64,000 nucleotides of DNA. Source: Sedimenticola thiotaurini. Its GTDB lineage: Bacteria; Pseudomonadota; Gammaproteobacteria; Chromatiales; Chromatiaceae. Below the pieces are notes generated by a model that was given only the letters and a program-made list of their open reading frames with translations, was not told where the DNA came from and searched no databases. The DNA is taken from assembly GCA_007713595.1 (NCBI GenBank), contig VMRY01000003.1, positions 62,001 through 126,000 of the forward strand, in the 5' to 3' direction. This document shows, piece by piece, positions 9,266 to 16,889 of this stretch; within the stretch, counting starts at the first letter, position 1, and each line of letters starts with the position of its first letter. The position numbers and the translations under genes are program-made.

Positions 9266-9277
9266 CCGGGAACCCTC

Positions 9278-10348
9278 ATGCCACTGGTATCACATAACAA
9301 CCTGCCGACTTTTGACCGACTGAGAAACGCCGGCCAGACTGTATTGGAACCTGCCCGCGCCCAACATCAGGATATCCGCGAACTGCATATCGGCCTGCTT
9401 AACATGATGCCGGATGGTGCACTGGAGCCTACCGAGCGACAGTTTTTCCAACTGGTCGGGGAGAGCAACCCCATTGCCCAGTTCTATGTCCATCCGTTTA
9501 CCCTGGATGAGTTGCCACGGGGTGAGAAGGCGCGCAAGCATATTGATCAATATTACGAACCGCTAGAAAAAATCCAGGAAGAGGGACTGGATGCCCTGAT
9601 CATTACAGGTGCCACCCCGGTCCATCCCAATCTGTCGGATGAGCCGTTCTGGAAACCACTCGAGCGGGTGGTTGAGTGGGCCTATGAGAATGTCACATCA
9701 ACGCTTTGCTCCTGCCTCGCCACCCATGCAGTCCTGGAGGCGCGCCATGCTACCAAACGCAAACCGCTAGGCTTCAAGCGCTGGGGTGTCTTCCCCCATC
9801 GGGTGGTTGATCGCCTGCACCCACTGACCAATGATGTGAACACCCGTTTCGATGTGCCACACTCCCGGTTCAACGAAATTTCACGACAGCAGTTCGAGGA
9901 TGCCGGGCTGCATATCCTGGCCGAAAGTGAGGAGGCCGGCGTGCATCTGGCTGTCAGCAAAGATGGTTTCCGTATGGTCTATTTCCAGGGACACCCGGAG
10001 TACGAGACCATCAGCCTGCTGAAGGAGTACAAGCGAGAAGTACTGGTCTATGCAGCGGGCAAACGGGACAGTTATCCGCCCTTCCCTGACAACTTCTTCA
10101 TGGCGCGTGAACGGGCCATACTGGATGAATATCAACTCCACCTGGAACGCGCATTGGCTGACGGCACGCCCCCGCCGGAGTTCCCGGAGGGTCTAATCGC
10201 CAGTGAAGTCGATAACACCTGGCATGATACGGCGGAAGGGATCGTTGGAAACTGGATGGGCCTGGTTTACCAGATCACCCACAGTGATCGTCGACTGCCC
10301 TTTATGGATGGGATCAACCCGGACAATCCACTTAATCTGAAGTGGTAG
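9278..10348 (+). CDS. metA: Homoserine O-acyltransferase, MetA family
   Basis: This is a 356-residue MetA-type enzyme that activates homoserine with succinyl- or acetyl-CoA in the first committed step of methionine synthesis. The start of the fold is HIGLLNMMPDGALEPTERQF. The catalytic cysteine is C146 in STLCSCLATHA, matching C142 of E. coli, and the His/Glu pair is H239/E241 in GHPEYE. The tail beyond about residue 310 is longer than in E. coli. Acyl donor preference varies within this family and cannot be settled from motif reading alone. It follows the P-loop ATPase by 12 bases and overlaps the end of the convergent HD-GYP gene by 17. Confidence 0.9.
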   Translation: MPLVSHNNLPTFDRLRNAGQTVLEPARAQHQDIRELHIGLLNMMPDGALEPTERQFFQLVGESNPIAQFYVHPFTLDELPRGEKARKHIDQYYEPLEKIQEEGLDALIITGATPVHPNLSDEPFWKPLERVVEWAYENVTSTLCSCLATHAVLEARHATKRKPLGFKRWGVFPHRVVDRLHPLTNDVNTRFDVPHSRFNEISRQQFEDAGLHILAESEEAGVHLAVSKDGFRMVYFQGHPEYETISLLKEYKREVLVYAAGKRDSYPPFPDNFFMARERAILDEYQLHLERALADGTPPPEFPEGLIASEVDNTWHDTAEGIVGNWMGLVYQITHSDRRLPFMDGINPDNPLNLKW

Positions 10349-11444
10349 GGTTATCCTCGTCGCGATCCTTGAAGCAGTCATGGATCTCGCGCAGCTCGTC
10401 GATATTGTCCAGCAGAGGGGCGACACAGAGCGGGTCGAACATGCTGCCTGACTTCTTCTGCAAATAGCCGATCGCCTCTTCAAAACTCCAGGCCGCTTTA
10501 TATGAGCGGCGAGTGGTCAATGCATCCAGCACATCAGCCACTGCTGTGATACGACCCTCCAGCGGAATAGCTTCACCGGCGAGCCGATTAGGGTAGCCTG
10601 TACCATCAAATCGCTCATGGTGGGTGCCGATAATGTTCTTCAGGATATCGATATGGGCCAGGTGGCCCAGGTCAAACTCTTCAACCACCGAATCAATTAT
10701 CTCCAGACCAGAAAGTACATGGATCTTTGCCGTTTCAAACTCCTCCCGACTCAACTCACCCCTTTTTAATAAAATATTATCGGGCACGCCGATCTTGCCA
10801 ATATCATGCATCGGCGCATATTGCAGAACGAACTCAATATATTCATCGGATAATTGCAGCTGTGGGGCCAATTTGAAAGCAATAAACTGTGCATAACGTC
10901 CAACACGGCGAATATGACAGGCGGTCTCACTGTCACGCTTGAGTGCCAGATGACGCACCGTGTTGAGGGCACCTCGCAAGATATATATCGGTGCAAGTTG
11001 ATTGGTGATAATGGCGCTGATCAGCTCGGTATAAACCGCCAGATAACGCACCATGGTCTCGGTAAAATAGTTGGATCGGTCTGCATCAAAAAACAGAAAA
11101 CCAATCAAATGATCATTGCCGTAGAGAGGCATGGTATAGCTTGAGGCAAAACCCGCCTCAATCAGCCACTGGGTATGCGGCGACAGCGGCTGCGGCTGAT
11201 CTCTCAAATCCTGCTTTATACGGGGCGAGTGGCGCTCCGCCAACTCCTTCAGGGAAGGCACATCCGATAACCTGGCACTGTAGTTTTGTAGCTGCCGCTG
11301 TCCATCGCCACTGTTAACAAAGGTATTCAGATGGTCTGTTTCATGATCATAGATGGCAACGGCCAGTCGACTGAGATGGGGCCAATTAGCCCGCAGATCG
11401 CTGTGCAGATTAACGATGCGTTCCCCTACCTGATCCCAACTCAT
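10332..11444 (-). CDS. GAF/HD-GYP domain protein, probable c-di-GMP phosphodiesterase
   Basis: This is a 370-residue cytoplasmic protein. Residues 1 to about 150 form a GAF-like sensory domain (FASSYTMPLYGNDHLIGFLFF). The C-terminal half is an HD-GYP domain with the metal-binding HDIGKIGVPD, the partner HHERFDGTGYP (GYP signature intact) and DVLDALTTRRSYK. HD-GYP enzymes hydrolyse c-di-GMP, so this should lower the messenger in response to a ligand or redox cue sensed by the GAF part. All signature residues are present, so activity is expected. It stands alone; a PilZ receptor occurs far away at 63.3 kb. Confidence 0.9.
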   Translation of the reverse strand: MSWDQVGERIVNLHSDLRANWPHLSRLAVAIYDHETDHLNTFVNSGDGQRQLQNYSARLSDVPSLKELAERHSPRIKQDLRDQPQPLSPHTQWLIEAGFASSYTMPLYGNDHLIGFLFFDADRSNYFTETMVRYLAVYTELISAIITNQLAPIYILRGALNTVRHLALKRDSETACHIRRVGRYAQFIAFKLAPQLQLSDEYIEFVLQYAPMHDIGKIGVPDNILLKRGELSREEFETAKIHVLSGLEIIDSVVEEFDLGHLAHIDILKNIIGTHHERFDGTGYPNRLAGEAIPLEGRITAVADVLDALTTRRSYKAAWSFEEAIGYLQKKSGSMFDPLCVAPLLDNIDELREIHDCFKDRDEDNPTTSD

Positions 11445-11784
11445 AACTGCTCTCTTTTATACCATTAGCTCGCCTGACATTCACACAACAGACGATGCAC
11501 ATGATTTTTCACATGATGGAAAATCAACCTCAATTACACTTTTTATCGACGCCACACGGCCGTTTCTTTAGGTATAGTTTAAAAGGGAAAATAATTCCAT
11601 TCTTCCATCGAACCAATCGACCCCATATCACAATAGACCCAGCCACACCTTGTATAGGATGAATTCATCGTGATTTACATTGTTGAAGCATCTATAGTTT
11701 CTGTCATGATCCTTACCATATTGATCAAAAAATAGTCTGTTATCACCACGCACTGATCCATCGAACCGCACAACAGGAAAAGAC
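11445..11784. other. 340-base divergent intergenic region without a gene
   Basis: This AT-rich stretch separates the leftward HD-GYP gene from the rightward DUF255 gene and must hold both promoters, but no -35/-10 pair is good enough to call. A 7-bp inverted repeat, TGATTTT (11502-11508) and AAAATCA (11520-11526), is a possible operator near the HD-GYP start. No RNA gene or mobile-element remnant was recognised. Confidence 0.4.
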
Positions 11785-13905
11785 ATGCCCGCAAACCGCT
11801 TGAAAGCCTGCACCAGCCCCTATCTGCAGCAACACGCCAATAATCCGGTGGACTGGTATCCCTGGGGTGAAGAGGCGCTGGCCAAAGCGCGTGCAGAAGG
11901 GAAGCCCATCCTGCTCTCCATCGGCTATTCGGCCTGCCATTGGTGTCATGTCATGGCCCACGAATCATTTGAAGATCAGGCCACTGCCGATGTCATGAAC
12001 CGACTTTTTATCAACATCAAGGTGGACCGCGAAGAGCGTCCCGATCTGGACAAGATCTATCAGTCCGCCCATCAGTTGTTGGCCCAACGCCCGGGCGGCT
12101 GGCCGCTTACCGTATTCCTCACGCCCGATGATCAGACGCCGTTCTTTGCTGGCACCTACTTCCCCGATGAAGAGCGCCATGGCCTGCCCCCATTTATTGG
12201 TGTTCTGCAAAACATCTCCAACGCCTTCCATGAGCAAAGGGCAGAGATCAAAGAGCAGAACAAGGCACTGCTACGGGCGATCAATCAGATCGACCCCATA
12301 ATCACAGGCAGAGCCAGTCCGCTCGACTCCACGCCCCTGGAAACAGCCCGCCAGCAGCTGGCCAGCGGCTTTGATGAAACCAGTGGTGGCTTCGGCTCCG
12401 CCCCCAAGTTCCCCCATCCCAGTAGCCTGGAACAGCTGTTACGCCACTGGGCGGCCACGGGAACCGAAGACCCCCGCTCGCTCTACATGGTCGATTTCAC
12501 CCTCACCCGCATGGCCCTCGGCGGCATCAATGATCAGCTGGCGGGCGGCTTCTGTCGCTACTCGGTAGATGATCTCTGGATGATTCCCCACTTTGAGAAG
12601 ATGCTCTATGACAACGGCCCGTTATTGATGCTGTATGCGGATCTCTGGCAGGCAACCGGCAAGCCGCTGTTTAAAGAGACAGCCCTGAAGACCGCCGAGT
12701 GGGCCATCAATGAGATGCAATCACCGGAAGGTGGCTTCTACTCATCACTGGATGCTGACAGCGAAGGGGAAGAGGGGCGCTTCTACGCCTGGGACAGAGA
12801 TGAGATCAAACAGCTGCTGGATGACGATGAATACCGCCATTTCAGCCGCTACTATGGGCTCGACCTGGAGCCCAACTTCGAAGGCAAGTGGCACCTGCAC
12901 TGTCGCACCGATATCGCCACGCTGAATAGCGAACTGGGCAGCAGCTCAGAAGAGGCCAGGCGACTGATTGATCAGGCAAAACAGAAATTGCTGGCAGAAC
13001 GTGCCTTGCGCGTCCGGCCAGGACGAGATGAGAAAATCCTCACCACCTGGAACGCTTTAATGATCAAGGGATTGGCGAGGGCGGGACGCCTGCTGCAGAG
13101 CCCGGAACTGATCACAGCCGCACAAAAAGCTGTTGATTTCATCCATGCCAGGCTATGGCAGGAGCAACATCTGCTGGCCTCTTATAAAGATGGCCAGGCC
13201 AACTTCAACGCTTATCTGGATGATTATGTCAATCTGATGGATGCCCTGCTGGAACTGCTACAGGCTGAGTGGAACAGCACCAACCTGCAATTCACCCTCG
13301 AACTGGCAGAGGTGATTCTGGATCGTTTTGAGGATAAGGAGCAGGGCGGTTTTTACTTTACCTCCAATGACCATGAGCAGCTGATCTATCGACCCAAGCC
13401 CTTTGGTGATGAATCGATACCGGCCGGTAATGGTATTGCTGCTTTTGTGCTGGGTCGCCTCGGCCACCTGCTGGGTGAGCCTCGCTATCTCAAGGCCGCC
13501 GAGCGTACCCTGCAGTGCGCCTGGGAACAGCTCAAGCAGTTCCCCCACGCCTATTGCACCCTGCTCAAATCACTTGATGAGCTACTCACACCGACCGAGA
13601 TAATCATCCTGCGCGGCGATTCGGATAAGCTGCCAGAGTGGCAGAAACGAGCCAATCAGCACTACGCCCCCCGGCGCATCTCATTTGCCATCCCCTCCTC
13701 CGCTCAGGACCTGCCTGAATCCCTGGCACTCAAACAACCTGCTGATGCATGCATCGCCTATCTTTGCCGGGGAACTCAGTGTGAGGCACCAATCAGTTCA
13801 TTCGATCAGTTCGACAAAGCCTTGAGGCTTAGTGAGGCCGCACCCAGCCAGGCCGATCAGACATTCGATGGGGCCGTGGGATCATTCAAGCGGTTTCGTG
13901 AGTAG
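11785..13905 (+). CDS. DUF255 thioredoxin-fold protein (YyaL/SSP411 family)
   Basis: This is a 706-residue protein of the widespread YyaL/spermatogenesis-associated protein 20 family. The N-terminal 160 residues form a thioredoxin-like domain with [20 protein letters not shown] and the CxxC motif in [14 protein letters not shown]. The rest is an (alpha/alpha)6-barrel like that of N-acylglucosamine epimerases, with [20 protein letters not shown] and [12 protein letters not shown]. No signal peptide is seen. Its biochemical function is unsettled in all organisms. Length is normal for the family and no frameshift is evident. It is monocistronic; about 90 bases separate it from the sigma-factor operon. 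Confidence 0.88.
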   Translation: MPANRLKACTSPYLQQHANNPVDWYPWGEEALAKARAEGKPILLSIGYSACHWCHVMAHESFEDQATADVMNRLFINIKVDREERPDLDKIYQSAHQLLAQRPGGWPLTVFLTPDDQTPFFAGTYFPDEERHGLPPFIGVLQNISNAFHEQRAEIKEQNKALLRAINQIDPIITGRASPLDSTPLETARQQLASGFDETSGGFGSAPKFPHPSSLEQLLRHWAATGTEDPRSLYMVDFTLTRMALGGINDQLAGGFCRYSVDDLWMIPHFEKMLYDNGPLLMLYADLWQATGKPLFKETALKTAEWAINEMQSPEGGFYSSLDADSEGEEGRFYAWDRDEIKQLLDDDEYRHFSRYYGLDLEPNFEGKWHLHCRTDIATLNSELGSSSEEARRLIDQAKQKLLAERALRVRPGRDEKILTTWNALMIKGLARAGRLLQSPELITAAQKAVDFIHARLWQEQHLLASYKDGQANFNAYLDDYVNLMDALLELLQAEWNSTNLQFTLELAEVILDRFEDKEQGGFYFTSNDHEQLIYRPKPFGDESIPAGNGIAAFVLGRLGHLLGEPRYLKAAERTLQCAWEQLKQFPHAYCTLLKSLDELLTPTEIIILRGDSDKLPEWQKRANQHYAPRRISFAIPSSAQDLPESLALKQPADACIAYLCRGTQCEAPISSFDQFDKALRLSEAAPSQADQTFDGAVGSFKRFRE

Positions 13906-13998
13906 CCGTTAGCCAGGGCCTGTTGAAAAATAAGATGGAATAAAACAGCCAGCTCCTGCGTCTAAAGGTTACTGTGAATAAGTGGGGAACGGCTTTTA

Positions 13999-14544
13999 AT
14001 GTTCAACGGATGGCTCACCGAACGCAATAACAGGCAACTCCTTGCCCAACTCAGCCCCAGACTGAAGCGGCTTGCCTTTGCCTGGTGTGGTGATGCAAGC
14101 CTGGCCGATGATCTGACCCAGGAGGCCTTGGCCAAGGCCCTTGCCAATGTCCATTCACTCAAGCAGGAGAAGGCACTGGAGGGTTGGGCCTTCTCCATAC
14201 TGGCCAACTGCTTCCGTGATCACTGTCGGCGAAACAGGCAGACCGATGAGTTTATGGAGTGCCCAGACCCTTCCCATACCTCTGCAGCTGAGCAGATAGA
14301 CCAACAGCAGACCGTACATGATGTGCGGCAAGCCATCTCCCGGCTTAGTCCCAATCAGCGTGAAGTGTTGATGCTGGTCGATCTTGAGGCCTGCAGCTAC
14401 AGCGAGGTCGCTGAGATACTGGGGATACCCGTGGGTACTGTAATGAGTCGCCTGAGCCGTGCCCGACAGAATCTGCGACAACTGCTGGAGCCCGCATCAT
14501 GCAGGTATCCTGGTGTTCGACCCTTTATTGAGCGTGTGAAATGA
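13999..14544 (+). CDS. ECF-type RNA polymerase sigma factor
   Basis: This is a 181-residue sigma-70 family protein with only regions 2 and 4, as in extracytoplasmic-function sigma factors. Region 2 is visible in FAWCGDASLADDLTQEALAKA and EGWAFSILANCFRDHCRR. Region 4 is visible in LSPNQREVLMLVDLEACSY and the helix-turn-helix SEVAEILGIPVGTVMSRLSR. Its stop overlaps the next start (ATGA, 14541-14544), which couples it to a membrane anti-sigma factor. It should direct transcription when that partner releases it. No clear copy of its own target promoter could be identified by eye. It begins a three-gene unit with two DsrE-domain proteins. Confidence 0.9.
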   Translation: MFNGWLTERNNRQLLAQLSPRLKRLAFAWCGDASLADDLTQEALAKALANVHSLKQEKALEGWAFSILANCFRDHCRRNRQTDEFMECPDPSHTSAAEQIDQQQTVHDVRQAISRLSPNQREVLMLVDLEACSYSEVAEILGIPVGTVMSRLSRARQNLRQLLEPASCRYPGVRPFIERVK

Positions 14545-15260
14545 ACAATCCCCTTTACAGCGATGAACAGATCAACGCCTTCGTCGATGACGAACTGGCG
14601 CAGAATGAGCGGTTGGTTCTACTTAAGGCCGCCGTCGATTCCGAAAGCCTGAGCACACGGATAATGGAACTCCAATATCTTAAGGAGCGTACCAGAGAGG
14701 CCTTCCCCCTCCAGTCGAAGCCAGCGTCAGGTGTGTTAACCCCATCCGTCAGCTGGACCCGTTATATGACGGCAGCAGCGATGGGGGGGCTCTCCCTATT
14801 CGCTATTCTGGCCAGCACCGGCCATCTGCAGAAAACCCCGGTTGCGCCCCAAACGGCTATCAACACGACCCGCTCCTCTGCTGAGCAACAGACTCAAACC
14901 CGAGTGGTTTTTCATATCAGCAGCGACCGGCAGGAAGATGCCTCACTGCTACTGGATCAGGTGGAGCTGGTCTTACAAGAACATCAGCGCAGCGGTCGTC
15001 CCATTCGGCTGGAAGTAGTGGCCAATAACCAGGGGCTGCGCATGTTACAGCAAGGCCAATCAACCGTCGCCAGTCGCATTCGTCAGTTAGATGCGGCCTA
15101 TCCGGGCCTGGTATTCGCCGCCTGTGGAAACACCCTGGAACGCATGACAAAAGAGACCGGTGAAAAGATTACGATCCTGCCTGAGGCGATCATCATTCGC
15201 TCAGGGGTCTCCTATATCACCCGGCGCCAGCAACTTGGCTGGAGCTATATCAAGGTCTGA
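14541..15260 (+). CDS. Membrane anti-sigma factor with periplasmic DsrE-like sensor domain
   Basis: This is a 239-residue protein with three parts. Residues 1-60 (YSDEQINAFVDDELAQNER) resemble the cytoplasmic sigma-binding domain of anti-sigma factors, without the zinc-binding cysteines of ZAS proteins. Residues 74-92 form one membrane helix (YMTAAAMGGLSLFAILAST). Residues 120-239 form a domain closely related to the protein encoded next at 15345-15782: both contain ACGNT (C195 here) and end with a GVxxIxxxQxxGxxY pattern. The natural reading is that it holds the sigma factor at the membrane and senses a periplasmic sulfur or redox signal through the DsrE-like part. Function is inferred from architecture and position. 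Confidence 0.82.
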   Translation: MNNPLYSDEQINAFVDDELAQNERLVLLKAAVDSESLSTRIMELQYLKERTREAFPLQSKPASGVLTPSVSWTRYMTAAAMGGLSLFAILASTGHLQKTPVAPQTAINTTRSSAEQQTQTRVVFHISSDRQEDASLLLDQVELVLQEHQRSGRPIRLEVVANNQGLRMLQQGQSTVASRIRQLDAAYPGLVFAACGNTLERMTKETGEKITILPEAIIIRSGVSYITRRQQLGWSYIKV

Positions 15261-15344
15261 CAGACGCAAGAGAAATTATTGCGGTAAACAGCCCCACCTA
15301 AGAGCTGTGTCATAAAGACCCACACACTAAAAAGAGGAAGTTAA

Positions 15345-15782
15345 ATGAAAACAGTAACTCAAAGTTTGATGGCGCTGATGCTGCTTATGGGCCTGTTCAC
15401 CAGCTCAGTCGTTTTGGCCGGAGATACGTCACCACACAAGATCGTAATTCAGGTGAGTACGGACGATCCGCGCACCCAGAAGATTGCCTTGAATAACGCC
15501 GTTAACCTGCAAAAGGCCCTGGGGCAGGATAATGTTGTCATTGAGATTGTCGCTTACGGACCGGGTCTGGGCATGCTGACCAGCAGCTCAAAAGAGGGCC
15601 CTCGCATCACCAGCCTGGCCATGCAGGATATAAAATTCAGCGCCTGTGGCAATACCATGAAAGGGATTGAGAAAAAGACCGGAAAAATGCCTGTCCTGTT
15701 AGATGGCGTAACAGTAACAGAGGCTGGTGTGCTGCGTATTATGGAACTGCAGGAGCAAGGCTACGCCTACGTAAGACCATAG
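15345..15782 (+). CDS. Secreted DsrE-family protein
   Basis: This is a 145-residue protein with a signal peptide (LMALMLLMGLFTSSVVLAG) followed by one DsrE/DsrF-like domain (HKIVIQVSTDD, VVIEIVAYGPGLGML, then SACGNT with C101). DsrE-type folds carry persulfide sulfur on cysteine in sulfur oxidation and tRNA thiolation, although many periplasmic members are uncharacterised. It is preceded by a strong ribosome binding site (AGAGGAAG) and lies 84 bases after the anti-sigma gene, whose sensor domain is its paralogue. It may be the sigma regulon's output, or a soluble partner or competitor of the sensor. Confidence 0.85.
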   Translation: MKTVTQSLMALMLLMGLFTSSVVLAGDTSPHKIVIQVSTDDPRTQKIALNNAVNLQKALGQDNVVIEIVAYGPGLGMLTSSSKEGPRITSLAMQDIKFSACGNTMKGIEKKTGKMPVLLDGVTVTEAGVLRIMELQEQGYAYVRP

Positions 15783-15799
15783 TAAAAGATTGATTAAAC

Positions 15800-15834
15800 C
15801 TGGATGCGCCGCCCTTAACTATCGGCGCATCCAG
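15800..15834. terminator. Perfect 12-bp hairpin between convergent genes
   Basis: CTGGATGCGCCG (15800-15811) and CGGCGCATCCAG (15823-15834) pair without mismatch around an 11-base loop. It sits between the stop of the DsrE gene (15782) and that of the leftward acyltransferase gene (15852). The leftward side has a T-containing tail (GTTTAATCAATCTTTT) and the rightward side has none. It is probably a shared transcription end. Confidence 0.6.
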
Positions 15835-15851
15835 TCGATGCCCGCTAGAAA

Positions 15852-16889
15852 CTACCGAACAACCATCGCACGCTGCTCAACCATTCCCATTGATAGCAGA
15901 AAAGGCTCATCCGCCTGCCGCTGCTTGAAGCTGCCTTTATCAGCAATCCCCAACCAGTTGTGCTTGATCAGTTCCTGTCCAATAGGCGCACCCAGCGTAC
16001 TGCCCGGCCCCAACAGGATTAATCGATCCGGCGCGAACTCCTTGATCGCCACCTCAATGGCAGCGGAGAAGTCATAGGTCGCCACCACCTGATGGCCCAG
16101 TGTGTAGTCATAAAGCAACGCACTATCCGTGGCACAGGGTTGCCAGATATGTCCACACCCATCAATAAGCGGCAGCGCAGGGCGCTCAAACAGGGCCGGA
16201 GTCAGATTCGCCCTGGCACGCATGGAAACACCTTCAAGCAATGGTGTATGGAAGGCGGCATGCTTGGCCAGTTGCAGGGGATAACGATCCCCAATCGATG
16301 GTAACTGTGCCTTCAATTCATCCAGCGCTTGCTGGTTTGCACCCATGACCAGCAGACCACCCAGGTCGATGGAGAGATAGGCTTCACATCCTGCGAGTGC
16401 ATTCACTGTCGCCACTACTTCAAGCACATAAGCCTTCATGCCCGGATCAGGCCGCCACTGCTCATCCACCACCGGATAGACCAGTTGCCCTCCAATGATG
16501 CCATCCTGCATCATTGACCCCATACTGTTTACAACCGCAATCGCCGCCGCCGGGTTCAGCGCACCGGCGACTGCCAACGCTAGATACCAGCCCATTGAGT
16601 TACCGGTCACGGCGACAATCTCAAATCGTTCTCGATCAATATCGGCAAAGTCCCCCAAAGCACAGGCATAGATCAGGGCCGAAGCGTTCTCACCAACCCC
16701 GTGCTGATTAAGTGAATAGCGATCCATGCGGTCGAGCTCACTGATACTCGGCTGACCCTGTTTTTCACGATATGCATCGATTGCCGAGAGAAAGGCTGTT
16801 TTATCCCCATGGTATCGATTCAGATAACCCAACTCGTCCCGGTTATAGGTTCCCCTTCCAGGGCAGATGACCACAGCGGTCTGTTTCAT
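15852..16889 (-). CDS. FabD-like acyltransferase (malonyl-CoA:ACP transacylase fold)
   Basis: This is a 345-residue protein of the FabD acyltransferase fold. The nucleophile elbow is GNSMGWY with serine 98, where FabD has GHSLGEY, and the catalytic histidine is probably H214 in AAFHTPLLEG. The N-terminus (VVICPGRGTYNR) replaces the FabD-like FPGQGSQ. These substitutions, and pairing with a 2-oxoacid dehydrogenase E1 rather than fatty-acid genes, argue against housekeeping FabD and suggest transfer of an unusual acyl group. Its start overlaps the E1 stop (ATGA, 16886-16889), so both are made from one transcript. The acyl substrate and carrier are unknown. Confidence 0.8.
   Translation of the reverse strand: MKQTAVVICPGRGTYNRDELGYLNRYHGDKTAFLSAIDAYREKQGQPSISELDRMDRYSLNQHGVGENASALIYACALGDFADIDRERFEIVAVTGNSMGWYLALAVAGALNPAAAIAVVNSMGSMMQDGIIGGQLVYPVVDEQWRPDPGMKAYVLEVVATVNALAGCEAYLSIDLGGLLVMGANQQALDELKAQLPSIGDRYPLQLAKHAAFHTPLLEGVSMRARANLTPALFERPALPLIDGCGHIWQPCATDSALLYDYTLGHQVVATYDFSAAIEVAIKEFAPDRLILLGPGSTLGAPIGQELIKHNWLGIADKGSFKQRQADEPFLLSMGMVEQRAMVVR

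Noticed and set aside
13985-13998. GGGGAACGG as an ECF-type -35 for sigma autoregulation
   Set aside because: It lies within 15 bases of the start codon, leaving no room for a -10 and a leader. It is more likely part of the ribosome binding region.
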